64,000 nucleotides of DNA. Source: UBA4093 sp036676455 (GTDB lineage Bacteria > Cyanobacteriota > Sericytochromatia > S15B-MN24 > UBA4093). Below, one piece after another: positions 16,901 through 25,572 of this stretch; within the stretch, counting starts at the first letter, position 1; each line of letters starts with the position of its first letter. Where the stretch lies: contig JAKFCW010000117.1 in NCBI GenBank assembly GCA_036676455.1, positions 15,181 to 79,180 on the forward strand, written 5' to 3'. Both the position numbers and the translations under genes were made by a program. The notes under the pieces were generated by a model that ran no database searches, was not told the DNA's origin, and worked only from the letters and a program-made list of their open reading frames with translations.

Positions 16901-18211
16901 GTGTTCCAAGCTCGCCGCGACAAGTTCATGCAGGCCATCGGCAACGCCGTGGCCATCATTCCGTCCGCACCCATCCGAAACCGGACCGCCGATCTCGATT
17001 TCGAGTACCGCCAAGACTCTGATTTCTACTACCTGACCGGCTTCAAGGAGCCCGAATCCGTGCTCCTTCTCGCCCCCAACCACCCCGAGCACAAGGTCAT
17101 CCTCTTCGTGAGGCCGCGCGATCCCGAGCGTGAGACCTGGGACGGCCGCCGGGCGGGCACCGAGGGCGCGGTCCGCGACTTCGGCGCCGACGCCGCTTAC
17201 CCGATCTCCGAGATCGACAAGATCCTGCCGCTTTACCTCGAGAACCAGGAGCGCCTCTACGTCCGACTGGGGAAGGACGCCGACTTCGACGCCCGGGTAA
17301 TGGACTGGCTGGCTGCCGTTCGCGCCAAGGCGCGGGCCGGAGTCACGGCCCCCACGACCCTGGTCGATCCCAGCGAGCTCCTGCACGAGTCCCGGCTCTT
17401 CAAGGGTCCCGAGGAGGCCGAGCTGATGCGCAAGGCCGCGACCATTGCGGCGGAAGCGCACCGCCGGGCCATGGAGGTCTCGCGCCCCGGCATGTACGAG
17501 TACGAGCTGCAGGCCGAGATCGAGTACGTCTTCAAGAAGCGCGGCGCGATGGGCCCTTCCTACGGCTCGATCGTCGGAGCGGGCAACAACGGCTGCATCC
17601 TTCACTACGTCGAGAACGACGCCCGGATGAAGGACGGGGACCTGGTCCTGATCGACGCTGGCGCCGAGGTTGCGTTCTACGCGTCGGACATCACGCGCAC
17701 CTTCCCGGTGAACGGGCGCTTCTCGCCGGCCCAGCGTGAGATCTACGAGATCGTGCTGCAGGCGAACCTCGAGGCGATCGCCCAGGTCAAGCCCGGCAAC
17801 TCCTACCAGAGCGTGCACGACAAGGCCGTCCGGGTCATGACCGAAGGCCTGGTCCGCCTGGGCATCCTCAACGGCAACGTCGACGAGCTGATCGAGGCCG
17901 GGGCTTTCCGTCCCTTCTTCATGCACAAGACCAGCCACTGGATCGGCATCGACGTGCATGACGTGGGTCGCTATAAGATCAACGGAGAGTGGCGTCTGCT
18001 CGAACCTGGCATGGTGCTGACCGTCGAGCCCGGCCTGTACATCGCCGAGGGCACGGAAGGCGTTGATTCCAAGTACTGGGGCATCGGCATCCGGGTCGAG
18101 GACGACGTCATGGTCACTCCGTCGGGCCATGAGGTGCTCACGCATGAAGTCCCGAAGGACGTCGAATCGATCGAGCGCCTGATGGCCAAGAGCCAGGCAG
18201 CCGCCGTCTAA
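16901..18211 (+). CDS. pepP: Xaa-Pro aminopeptidase (aminopeptidase P, M24B)
   Basis: Dinuclear-metal peptidase that removes an N-terminal residue before proline. The GTG at 16901 follows AAGGAGGGG and gives 436 residues, the usual length. Residues 1-170 are the N-terminal domain (FEYRQDSDFYYLTGF). The catalytic pita-bread domain shows metal ligands Asp in LIDAGAE and SDITRTFP, His in HWIGIDVHDVG, Glu in TVEPGLYI and Glu in GIRVEDD. It is monocistronic, followed by a palindromic terminator. Confidence 0.94.
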   Translation: MFQARRDKFMQAIGNAVAIIPSAPIRNRTADLDFEYRQDSDFYYLTGFKEPESVLLLAPNHPEHKVILFVRPRDPERETWDGRRAGTEGAVRDFGADAAYPISEIDKILPLYLENQERLYVRLGKDADFDARVMDWLAAVRAKARAGVTAPTTLVDPSELLHESRLFKGPEEAELMRKAATIAAEAHRRAMEVSRPGMYEYELQAEIEYVFKKRGAMGPSYGSIVGAGNNGCILHYVENDARMKDGDLVLIDAGAEVAFYASDITRTFPVNGRFSPAQREIYEIVLQANLEAIAQVKPGNSYQSVHDKAVRVMTEGLVRLGILNGNVDELIEAGAFRPFFMHKTSHWIGIDVHDVGRYKINGEWRLLEPGMVLTVEPGLYIAEGTEGVDSKYWGIGIRVEDDVMVTPSGHEVLTHEVPKDVESIERLMAKSQAAAV

Positions 18212-18227
18212 ACGGTATCCAGAATCG

Positions 18228-18261
18228 AACGAGGGGCCCGGCAATTGCCGGGCCCCTCGTT
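18228..18261. terminator. Bidirectional palindromic terminator
   Basis: A 34-bp perfect palindrome beginning AACGAGGGGCCCGGC, with T-rich flank on the plus strand. It separates convergent pepP and the 18278 gene. Confidence 0.85.
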
Positions 18262-18277
18262 CTTGGTTGTGATTGGC

Positions 18278-19408
18278 TTAGTTGCCGGCGATCCACTTGC
18301 CGAAGCGCTCGAACGCGCCGCCCAGGCCCTTCCGGGCCTTGTCGAAGGAATCGGTGACGGCCTTGACGGTGCTGTCGACGGCATTGTCCACCGCCTTGAC
18401 GGTCGCTTTGGCCGCGTCGGTCACGCCGTCGACGACCGCCTCGCCGGCATCAACGATGGCTTCGCCCGTCGCCACGACTCCGTCGACCACGGCCTCGCCG
18501 GCGTCGACGATGGCCTCTCCGGTCGCCTGGATGGCATTACTTGCGCCTTCGTAGATGGCCGTCGAGACGTCCTTGACGCCCTGCCAGGCCTTGCCGGGAA
18601 GTTCGAGGATCTCTTGCTTGGCCTCGGCCATCTCCTCGCGGACGATCTCGCGGGCTTGATCCTTCCACTTGCCTTCGGGATCCATGGGCAGGTCCATGAT
18701 GCGCTGGTTGGCCTGCGCGATGTGGTTGCCGATGATCACGCCGCTGGGAGCGGCGCCCAGGGGGTTGGCCATGATGGCGAGCACGGCGGCGTCCCGGCCG
18801 AGTTCCTTGGCGGCCTTGGGAACCTCGGTCTTGGCGAACTCCCAGACAGCCTCGGCCGTGTCGGTGACGCCGCCCCAGACTTGCTCGGCGGTCTCAACGG
18901 CGCCGTCGACGACCTTGTCCACGGCATCCACGGCGCCGTCGACCACCTTGCCGGGCAGGGCGATGATCTCGTCCTCAGCCGCCTCGTGGTGCTTGTTGAC
19001 GATGTCGCGGGCCTTGTCCTTCCACTTGCCCTCGGGATCCATCGGGAGCTGGGCGATCTCCTTGCGGGCCTCGTTCATGTGGCGGGTGTAGACCACGCCG
19101 GCCGCCACGTTGACGCCGGGGATCGCCATGACGCCCGCGATCTTGGCGCTCTCGAAGAACTCGTTCTTGGCTTCGCTGAGCGTGTTCTCGATGTGCTCGC
19201 CGACGGTGGGGTACTGGGTCTGGTTGACGTCACCCTTGGGCTTGGGCTCGGCCGTGGGCTTGGCCTCAGCCTTGGCCTCGGCCTTCTGGGGGACCTTGGA
19301 CTCGATGTACTGCTGGGCCTCCGGACGGGTCACCTTGCCGTCTTTGTTCAAGTCAGCCGGATGGAAGCCCTTGCGAACGGAGCCACCGCCATCAATCGTG
19401 TGAACCAT
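18278..19408 (-). CDS. EF-hand protein with repeated amphipathic helices
   Basis: Unknown function, 376 residues, no signal peptide. Residues about 17-35 contain one EF-hand loop, DLNKDGKVTRPEA, a candidate Ca2+ site. Residues 40-65 are Lys/Ala/Glu/Pro linker. The rest is alpha-helix in repeats: the segment LPMDPEGKWKD followed by AR and IV occurs twice, about 120 residues apart, and GEAIVDAGEAVVDGV is repeated in tandem. Two hydrophobic stretches (AIPGVNVAAGVVYT, AAVLAIMANPLGAAPSGVII) could touch membrane. The pattern recalls apolipoprotein-like or LEA-like proteins. It is preceded by an AT-rich region with TTAA boxes. Confidence 0.72.
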   Translation of the reverse strand: MVHTIDGGGSVRKGFHPADLNKDGKVTRPEAQQYIESKVPQKAEAKAEAKPTAEPKPKGDVNQTQYPTVGEHIENTLSEAKNEFFESAKIAGVMAIPGVNVAAGVVYTRHMNEARKEIAQLPMDPEGKWKDKARDIVNKHHEAAEDEIIALPGKVVDGAVDAVDKVVDGAVETAEQVWGGVTDTAEAVWEFAKTEVPKAAKELGRDAAVLAIMANPLGAAPSGVIIGNHIAQANQRIMDLPMDPEGKWKDQAREIVREEMAEAKQEILELPGKAWQGVKDVSTAIYEGASNAIQATGEAIVDAGEAVVDGVVATGEAIVDAGEAVVDGVTDAAKATVKAVDNAVDSTVKAVTDSFDKARKGLGGAFERFGKWIAGN

Positions 19409-19848
19409 CTGAGGTCCCCTTTCTCGTGGCCCGAAGGCCCTTAGTCCTGCCGCTCTCGCGGTGAAGTTCCTGTCGAAAGCGCCTTGATTACTTGGGCTTA
19501 ACGCCCGTTAAAGGGCTTATCGTTCAATCAAGGCTTACAGTTGCTTATCGGTCTGTCAAACCTTCTTTTGGATTCTGTTAAATCCGTGGAGGCTTTAGCC
19601 CGGCATAACCGTTGCCGACTCACGCCTACTATACCCTCGGATGGCTGTCTTTCCTCCATGCCCCGGCCCGAGACCCTCTCGAAGGGAGGGTTTCGGACGG
19701 CCTCACGCGGCAGAAGCGCGGGGCAGGGGCTGCGGGAAGGCCTGTCTTTCGTGTATGATCACCAGGTGACCACCGCTCGGGGCCGTCCGGAGATTCACGT
19801 GCCGGATGCCACCTGAAGCGGGAATTAGCCTCCCCGGAGAGAACTGCG
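19409..19848. other. Intergenic region with TTAA-rich operator-like sequence
   Basis: This 440-bp gap separates divergent genes at 18278 and 19849 and I find no gene in it. Near the minus-strand gene is an AT-rich block (19498-19548) with repeated CTTA/TTAA words, including the palindrome TTAACGCCCGTTAA at 19498-19511 and similar words at 19517, 19535 and 19545. A TTGACA reading leftward lies at about 19554-19559 and could be a -35 for the EF-hand gene. TATGAT near 19754 may serve the plus-strand lipoprotein. Confidence 0.45.
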
Positions 19849-21189
19849 TTGCTCCCGACCAAGCGTTCCAAGCTTTCCCTGGCGTCCATCCTCTTGCTGG
19901 GATCGGTGCTGCTGGTCGCATGCGGGGAAGCGCTTCCCAATGTGCCCAATGGGCCTGCGATCCCCGAGCGTCAGGTCATCGCCAAGAGCACCGAGCTGCC
20001 GGGACGGGTCATCCGCGACCGTGGCGTCCTCATCCTCGAGACACGTGGCACCCTCTTCCAGGCGGGAGTCCAGCAGGGCACCCTCATGCGCGAAAAGCTC
20101 CGCGACCTCTTGCGCGACTACCACGAGCGCCGGGCCTTCTCGGCCTTCTTGTTGACTCCCGGCTTCGCCCACCGCTTCTACGCGGGTCGCCAGCAGCAGC
20201 ATCTCACCCCCGACGAGCGGGACTTCCTGCGGGGCCTCGCCATGGGATCCGGATTCTCGCTCGACGATCTGCTCTTGCTTTCCGCGGAACCGCCTTACGC
20301 GGCCTTTTCGAAGCAGCTTTCCGCGATCTTGCCGGGAGGCGGATCCTTCATCGCCCGCGGCAAGGCTAGCCGGGACGGCAACGCCCTCGTCGGGCGCGTT
20401 TCGGACGACCTTGCCTTCGGGATCCGGCAGCGCTACGCCATGCTCTGGGTCCATCACCCGGAGTCAGGTCCTGCCTGGGTGGCCTTGACGAAGGTCGGCT
20501 CTTTGGCGGCCGAGGCCGCCTGGAGCGAGAACGGCCTCTTCGCCTCCATCGACCCCGTGCCGGGTATGCCCCGCGCTGCGGGCCTGCCGCCACGCTGGCT
20601 CACCTTGCGCCTGATGAATGCCCAGAACCCGGATGCCGCGGAGGCCGAGCTGCGCAAGGCCGCAGGCAAGACCAGCCAGGCATTCGTCGGAACCTTGGCC
20701 CTTGGTGAGAGCGCGCGCCTCGTCGAAGCCGCCGGAGGCCGCGTGGCCGTGCGCGCGTACGGCTCGGGAGCCGCCTTGTCCGACCTCGCCCAGAGCATCG
20801 GTGCCTTGAAAGCCAAGGAGCTCGCCTCCTCGAAGTCGACTCCGCGAGATGAGCGCTTTGGCAAGCTGCTGGCCTCCCAGTACGGCCAGCTGGATCCCGA
20901 GCGCGCCATGAGCGTGCTCTCGGACCTCATCGACCCGGCTTCCGGAAAGAGGGGACCGACTGCCGACTCGATTTCCCGCACGGTGCCGGTTCGGATGGCT
21001 CTGGGGCCTCTTGTCCTGGGGGACTGGGGCAGCCTCAAGTCCTCGGCGGCACTGGTTTACCAGCCCCGGACCTCGCGCGTCTGGGTGGCCCTGGGACGCG
21101 ACCAGATCGAGAACACCTCGCAGTTCGTGCCCTTCAGCCTCGACTCCCTGCTTTCGGGGGAGAGCTCCGCCTCGGTCGATCCTCTTTAA
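19849..21189 (+). CDS. Lipoprotein resembling C45/acyl-transferase-type Ntn hydrolases, nucleophile absent
   Basis: The TTG start follows GGAGAG and gives 446 residues with lipobox LVAC. The body resembles the C45 (penicillin acyltransferase-like) family: a helical region with FLRGLAMGSGFSLDDLL, then a GGGSFIARGKASRDG segment and NALVGRVSDD, where C45 enzymes normally have Cys-Ser/Thr-x-Phe followed by a DG and GRNxD motif. Here Gly replaces the Cys, so it is likely non-catalytic or uses another residue. The post-lipobox GEALPNVPNGP resembles that of the 10562 lipoprotein. Confidence 0.6.
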   Translation: MLPTKRSKLSLASILLLGSVLLVACGEALPNVPNGPAIPERQVIAKSTELPGRVIRDRGVLILETRGTLFQAGVQQGTLMREKLRDLLRDYHERRAFSAFLLTPGFAHRFYAGRQQQHLTPDERDFLRGLAMGSGFSLDDLLLLSAEPPYAAFSKQLSAILPGGGSFIARGKASRDGNALVGRVSDDLAFGIRQRYAMLWVHHPESGPAWVALTKVGSLAAEAAWSENGLFASIDPVPGMPRAAGLPPRWLTLRLMNAQNPDAAEAELRKAAGKTSQAFVGTLALGESARLVEAAGGRVAVRAYGSGAALSDLAQSIGALKAKELASSKSTPRDERFGKLLASQYGQLDPERAMSVLSDLIDPASGKRGPTADSISRTVPVRMALGPLVLGDWGSLKSSAALVYQPRTSRVWVALGRDQIENTSQFVPFSLDSLLSGESSASVDPL

Positions 21190-21215
21190 GGATTGATTAA
21201 AATCCGTTTATCCCT
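21186..21215. promoter_or_regulatory. 11-bp phased TTAA boxes upstream of the M28 peptidase gene
   Basis: TTAA at 21186 and 21197 and TTAT at 21208 are spaced exactly 11 bp. The first overlaps the stop codon of the preceding gene. The layout fits a direct-repeat site for an OmpR/PhoB-type regulator ahead of the gene at 21252. Confidence 0.5.
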
Positions 21216-21251
21216 TATCCTCGTTCTGACACGGAAACGAGGGAGGGTCGG

Positions 21252-22277
21252 ATGAAGAAGTTTGGAAGCCTGGCTTTGGTCATCGTGCTGGCCGCCTGCG
21301 GGGGGCCGTCGCCGTCCCTTCGATCCGAGCTTGGCGCGTCGCTGTCGGGAGCAGCTGCGAGCAATCCCCTGGATGCCGGCCGCGCGATCGCGCATGTCGC
21401 CTACCTGACGGAGCCCACTTTGGCCGGTCGCATGACGGCCTCGGAGGGGGACGCGCTCGCCAACACGTACCTGGTGGAGCAGTTCCGCAAGCTGGGTCTG
21501 TCGGTCATGCTTCAGCCGTTCACCCATTCGCGTTTCAGCGGGACGGCCTACAACGTCATCGCCGTCTTGCCGGGCTCGGAGCAGCCCGATCGCTTCGTCG
21601 TCGTCGGCGCACACAAGGATCACCTGGGCAAGCGCGGCAACACCATTTACTTCGGGGCCAACGACAACGCCGGTGGCACGGCTGCCGTGCTCGAGATCGC
21701 GCGGGTCATGGTCGAGCGGGCCAAGGCCGGCCAGGGGCCCAAGTCCAGCGTCATGTTCATGGCCTTCTCGGGGGAAGAGCTGGGGCTGATCGGCTCGACG
21801 CATTACACCCGCAACCCGGTCGTGCCGAGCGCGGATGGCTCCCAGCCGATCGCCCTCAAGCAGATTGCCGGAATGGTCAACCTGGACTGCATCGCGGTGG
21901 GCAAGTCCGATTCGCTCGGAACGGACTGGATCTCGACGGGGGCGAAGTCGGTGAGCGCCATCGAGGCGATCGCCCATCGCCGGGGCATGACGCCCCGTTA
22001 CGGTGAGTTCAAGGTGCCTCACGGCGAGCGGGATCATGCCCATGAGGCGCTGCCGCCTGGAGCCTCCAGCGACCATGCTGCCTTCCGTAAGGCCGGCGTC
22101 CGTGCCATCTGCTACTATGCTGAACCGGTCTTCAGCAAGTACCTTCACACTCCGGACGACACGCTTCCCGAGCGGGACCGGATTCCCAAGGCGGAAGCCG
22201 ATCGCTTCAACCCGGCCAACCTGGTCCGGATCGGGGCCATCGGCTTGGACACCGCGACGCTCTGGGCCAACGAGTAA
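21252..22277 (+). CDS. M28-family zinc metallopeptidase lipoprotein
   Basis: Exported di-zinc aminopeptidase-type enzyme. The product has 341 residues with lipobox LAAC. Zinc ligands are visible in order: His in VVGAHKDH, bridging Asp in GANDNAGG, catalytic Glu pair in FSGEELGLIGS, Asp in MVNLDC and His in YLHTPDDT. The peptidase covers residues about 60-330. It lies 62 bp after the C45-like lipoprotein gene but has its own upstream TTAA boxes. It is convergent with the PRC-barrel gene, 13 bp apart. Confidence 0.9.
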   Translation: MKKFGSLALVIVLAACGGPSPSLRSELGASLSGAAASNPLDAGRAIAHVAYLTEPTLAGRMTASEGDALANTYLVEQFRKLGLSVMLQPFTHSRFSGTAYNVIAVLPGSEQPDRFVVVGAHKDHLGKRGNTIYFGANDNAGGTAAVLEIARVMVERAKAGQGPKSSVMFMAFSGEELGLIGSTHYTRNPVVPSADGSQPIALKQIAGMVNLDCIAVGKSDSLGTDWISTGAKSVSAIEAIAHRRGMTPRYGEFKVPHGERDHAHEALPPGASSDHAAFRKAGVRAICYYAEPVFSKYLHTPDDTLPERDRIPKAEADRFNPANLVRIGAIGLDTATLWANE

Positions 22278-22290
22278 GACTCCTCCCGGC

Positions 22291-22920
22291 TCAGCGGGGT
22301 TTTCGCCGTCGCGGGGGGATCTCGTCGCCGCGGACCTTGAGGCGGATCGCGTCGTCGATGCTCTCCACCCAGTCGATGGGGGCCTCCAGCTCGCGGGCGA
22401 AGAAGAACCCTTTGCGGATGATCATGCCCGTGGCGCGACCGGAGGCCTCGTCATAGACCACCTCGTCGAGGTGGCCCACCTTGCCGTCGCGGCCATGCAC
22501 CTCGGTGCCCGATTTGAGCCCATGCGCGCCGGGGGGCAGGTTGGCATGCGGGTTGCCTGGCGTGCTGCTCGGGTGGGACGGCAGGTACCAGCCCAGCACG
22601 TTGGACGGCCAGAGCAGGCCGACCGGGTGAAGATCCCCCAGGGGCGCGTCCGTGGGCATCGCCGGAGCCGAAGCCGTCCCCGTGTAGGCCAGGTAGTCGG
22701 GAAGCGCCTCTGCATCCTTCAGGTGGAGGTCGGTCCATACCCGGTCGCCCTCCACGCGCGTGAGGTGCGCGGTCGGGACCAGCTTCTCCCAGGGGTGCAG
22801 CCCGCCGCGCTCCACCACGAGGTGCGTGACCCGCTCGCCCAGCGGCTCGATCACGATCTGGGTCAGCGTCCCGAGCTTGCCGTCGGGACCCAGGACCTCC
22901 GCTCCGATTTCAAGGTTCAT
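22291..22920 (-). CDS. PRC-barrel domain protein (two copies)
   Basis: Small beta-barrel domain protein of unknown role; PRC barrels occur in RNA-processing and photosynthetic reaction-centre contexts. The 209-residue product has two barrel-like halves: residues 4-80, beginning IGAEVLGPDGKLGTLTQIV, and 135-200, beginning SGTEVHGRDGKVGHLDEVV. A Pro/Ser-rich linker joins them. There is no signal peptide or membrane span. TTAA-type boxes lie 42 bp upstream of its start. Confidence 0.82.
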   Translation of the reverse strand: MNLEIGAEVLGPDGKLGTLTQIVIEPLGERVTHLVVERGGLHPWEKLVPTAHLTRVEGDRVWTDLHLKDAEALPDYLAYTGTASAPAMPTDAPLGDLHPVGLLWPSNVLGWYLPSHPSSTPGNPHANLPPGAHGLKSGTEVHGRDGKVGHLDEVVYDEASGRATGMIIRKGFFFARELEAPIDWVESIDDAIRLKVRGDEIPPRRRKPR

Positions 22921-22961
22921 GCCGCTTCCCCCTGCTTCTTGCTTGGTCGTATCCCCCCATG

Positions 22962-22987
22962 TTCAGTGATTGTTAAGATAGTTTAAG
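22962..22987. promoter_or_regulatory. Phased TTAA-type boxes upstream of the PRC-barrel gene
   Basis: TTCA at 22962, TTAA at 22973 and TTAA at 22983, spaced 11 and 10 bp, in an AT-rich patch ahead of the minus-strand gene starting at 22920. Confidence 0.42.
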
Positions 22988-23047
22988 CATGCTCCGGGCG
23001 CCCGGTCAAGGTTCATGCCGACGGGTACGGGACCGTGCAAACCCCGC

Positions 23048-24697
23048 TCAGCTCAGGTGGGTCCGGATGATCGTGACGACCAGGTAAATTCCCAGCACGA
23101 ACGACATGATGAACCCCAAGAGACCGAGGACCGGATGCCCGAGCCAATGCGGCCCCGCCCCGCTGGCGATGATCATGGCCGAGGCGATCGCCAGCGCAGC
23201 GAAGACGATCCCCAGCACCAGCCGGTTCATCCAGACGCCGAACGGCTCGAGGGCCTCTTTCAGCGCGATGTGCTCGAACTGGATGCGGATGCGGTTGTCG
23301 GCGTTGATCTTGTCGAGCAGGATGCTGATCTTGCGCGGCAGGTCGAGCGCGACCTCCGTGGCCTCGATGCCCGTGTGCATGAGGTTCATCGAGCTGACCA
23401 GCTCTCCCACCTGGTCGGCCACCACGCGGGGCAGGTACGGCCGCAGGATGTCCAGCAGATCGGCGTCGGGGTCCAGTGCCCGGGCGATCCCGTCGATCTG
23501 GGTCAGGGCCTTCACCAGCAGCATCAGCTGCGACTGGAAGCGCAGGCGGCTCTTGAAGCCGATCCGCACCGCTTCGGTCATGACCTCGCCGACGTTCAGC
23601 TCCGACAGGGAAGTGTTATGGAACCGCGCGACCAGCCTGCCGATCTCGAGCCGGTACGTGTTGAGCTCGAAGTCCCGCATCGGCTCGCCCAGCTCGACCA
23701 GCACCTCCGCCGCGGTGTCGCCCCGCCGCCCCATCATCGCCAGCAGGAACTTGGTCACGCCGCGCCGGGTCCGCGAGTCTAGGTAGCCCACCATGCCGAG
23801 GTCGATCAGGTAGAGGTCGTGCTCCTCGGTGATCAGCACGTTCCCCGGATGGGGATCGGCGTGGAAGAAGCCGTCCTCGGCGAACTGCTGAAGGAACGCC
23901 CGCAGGAACTCGGTGGCGAGCGCCGTGTCGTGGATGCCCCCGTTGGGCTTCTTGCCGAAGACCCGCTCCATGACCACCACGCGCTGGCTGGAGTAGCCGG
24001 GATAGACCCTGGGGACCTTGATCCGGGGAAAGGCGGCCATGTTGCGGGCCATGGTCTCGAGGTTGTAGCACTCGCGCTGGAAGTTCAGCTCCAGGTGAAG
24101 ATTGCGTTCGAGCTCCTTGACGATGCCGGTCACGTCGTAAAGCTTGCCCCATTCCGTGCGCGCCTCGACGAGCTGGGCGAGCCCCCGCAGGGCGGGGATG
24201 TCCCGCTTCACTCGCTCGGCGGCGTCCGGCCGCTGCACCTTGACGATCACCTGGGTGCCGTCGGGCAGGATGGCTTCATGGGCCTGGGAAAGCGATGCCG
24301 AGGCCAGCGGCGTGTCGTAGAAGACCATGAAGAGGTCCGCGATGCTCGCGCCCAGCTCAGCCTCGATCAGGGCCTTCGCTTGCTCGGAAGGAAAGGGCGG
24401 AATCCGGTCCTGCAGGTTTTCCAGCTCTTTGATGTACGGCGTCGGCAGCAGATCCGGCCGGGTGGAGAGCACCTGCCCCAGCTTGATGTACGTGGGGCCC
24501 AGCTCCTGAAGCGCCAAGCGAAGGTTGAGCGCGCGCATCGCATCCGGATCCGCGTCCAGGTGCGGCCGGCGCCAGGAACGCGGAATCAGGCCCTCGTGGC
24601 CCAGCTCCGCGGCGAGATCCGCGAAGCCGTAGCGCGCCATGACGGCGAAGATCTGCCGGTAGCGCCTGATCGGCGGGAGGCCCAACGGGAAGCCCAA
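23048..24697 (-). CDS. AarF/UbiB/ABC1-family atypical kinase
   Basis: Membrane-associated kinase-like protein, family linked to quinone synthesis or lipid homeostasis. The 549-residue product shows the KLGQ signature (YIKLGQVLSTRPDLLP, about residue 70-85), an Ala-rich loop SASLSQAH in place of the usual nucleotide loop, VIVKVQRP with the invariant Lys, HADPHPGNVL and metal-binding LIDLGMVG. Two hydrophobic helices end the protein (residues about 485-545). The start is TTG after AAGGGGGA. It appears monocistronic. Confidence 0.9.
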   Translation of the reverse strand: MGFPLGLPPIRRYRQIFAVMARYGFADLAAELGHEGLIPRSWRRPHLDADPDAMRALNLRLALQELGPTYIKLGQVLSTRPDLLPTPYIKELENLQDRIPPFPSEQAKALIEAELGASIADLFMVFYDTPLASASLSQAHEAILPDGTQVIVKVQRPDAAERVKRDIPALRGLAQLVEARTEWGKLYDVTGIVKELERNLHLELNFQRECYNLETMARNMAAFPRIKVPRVYPGYSSQRVVVMERVFGKKPNGGIHDTALATEFLRAFLQQFAEDGFFHADPHPGNVLITEEHDLYLIDLGMVGYLDSRTRRGVTKFLLAMMGRRGDTAAEVLVELGEPMRDFELNTYRLEIGRLVARFHNTSLSELNVGEVMTEAVRIGFKSRLRFQSQLMLLVKALTQIDGIARALDPDADLLDILRPYLPRVVADQVGELVSSMNLMHTGIEATEVALDLPRKISILLDKINADNRIRIQFEHIALKEALEPFGVWMNRLVLGIVFAALAIASAMIIASGAGPHWLGHPVLGLLGFIMSFVLGIYLVVTIIRTHLS

Positions 24698-24781
24698 CGC
24701 GATCCCCCTTGCTCAACCTTCACGCCGGTCATTCTAGGCGCTCAGCGAAGAGGTGGACAACGATCGCTCGTGCGCGGGCTG

Positions 24782-25390
24782 CTAGGTCCTCTGGCTCAGC
24801 TGCGCACTCAACAGCGAGAACCGATGCTCCGGAGCGAGGGCCGCCGCGGCGCTCAGCAGGCGCTCGGTGAACTTGGACTGGCTCCTTGCCTCCGACTGCT
24901 TCTGCGCGAGCACGCTGGCCTCGATCTTGGCCATGGCCTCGAGGTTCGACAGGTAGCGCTCGAGCGACTGGTAGAAGATCTGCCACTGCATGTCCACCGC
25001 GGCCCGAATGACGCGCTGCTCTTGCTGCCCCTTGTCCACCAGTTCCTTGAACTTGGCGAGCACCGACTTGAGCTTGTCGCGGAACTCCGAAAACGTCTCG
25101 CCCGCCGCAGGCTCGCGCTCCAGCATCTTGAGCATCCGCTGTGCCATCACCTGATCGACCATGTTCATTCCGCCGATCAGTTGCCGGGCCTCGAACCGCA
25201 TGGCCTCCAGCGGATCTTGCTGCCGGGCGAAGGCCTGAAGGTGCCGGCTCCCCGAGATTCCCTGCGCGCGGTCTCCGGAGAGCTGCAAGCCACCCGTCCC
25301 GAGTGGTGCCTCGGCCTTCAGCAGGGGCTGGGTCCCACGCAAGGTAGCCGACTGGGAGCGAATCGGAGTCTTGCCAATTGCTTCGGTCAT
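24782..25390 (-). CDS. Hypothetical helical protein
   Basis: No family recognised. The ATG at 25390 follows GGAGGG and gives 202 residues without signal peptide. A polar, basic N-terminal 40 residues (MTEAIGKTPIRSQSATLRGT) is followed by an all-helical region, with MRFEARQLIGGMNMVDQVMAQ and FSEFRDKLKSVLAKFKELVDK likely to form coiled coil. It ends in polar sequence. It is divergent from the binding-protein gene at 25573, and phased TTAA-type boxes lie between. A role in a secretion or surface assembly complex would be a guess. Confidence 0.6.
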   Translation of the reverse strand: MTEAIGKTPIRSQSATLRGTQPLLKAEAPLGTGGLQLSGDRAQGISGSRHLQAFARQQDPLEAMRFEARQLIGGMNMVDQVMAQRMLKMLEREPAAGETFSEFRDKLKSVLAKFKELVDKGQQEQRVIRAAVDMQWQIFYQSLERYLSNLEAMAKIEASVLAQKQSEARSQSKFTERLLSAAAALAPEHRFSLLSAQLSQRT

Positions 25391-25456
25391 ACCGGATCCC
25401 TCCACGCGAAAGCTCGTCTTCGAAGTTATCCGCCGCTTCCTTGGATCCTTGTCCGA

Positions 25457-25484
25457 TTCAATCTTTCTTTGACGGTCTTTTAAC
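25457..25484. promoter_or_regulatory. Phased TTAA-type boxes between divergent genes
   Basis: TTCA at 25457, TTGA at 25469 and TTAA at 25480, spaced 12 and 11 bp, between the 25390 (minus) and 25573 (plus) genes. A TAGAAT at 25530-25535 is a candidate -10 for the plus-strand gene. Confidence 0.4.
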
Positions 25485-25572
25485 GAAGCGCAAAAACCGC
25501 CGCTCGAGCATCCCCCTGCTTGATTATGCTAGAATAGGGCGCGAACGTCATGATATCTCACGGACGAACAGG

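Noticed and set aside
19498..19511. TTAACGCCCGTTAA as a stand-alone repressor operator
   Set aside because: It is palindromic, but sits within a run of similar CTTA/TTAA words, so it is better treated as part of the repeated-box region.
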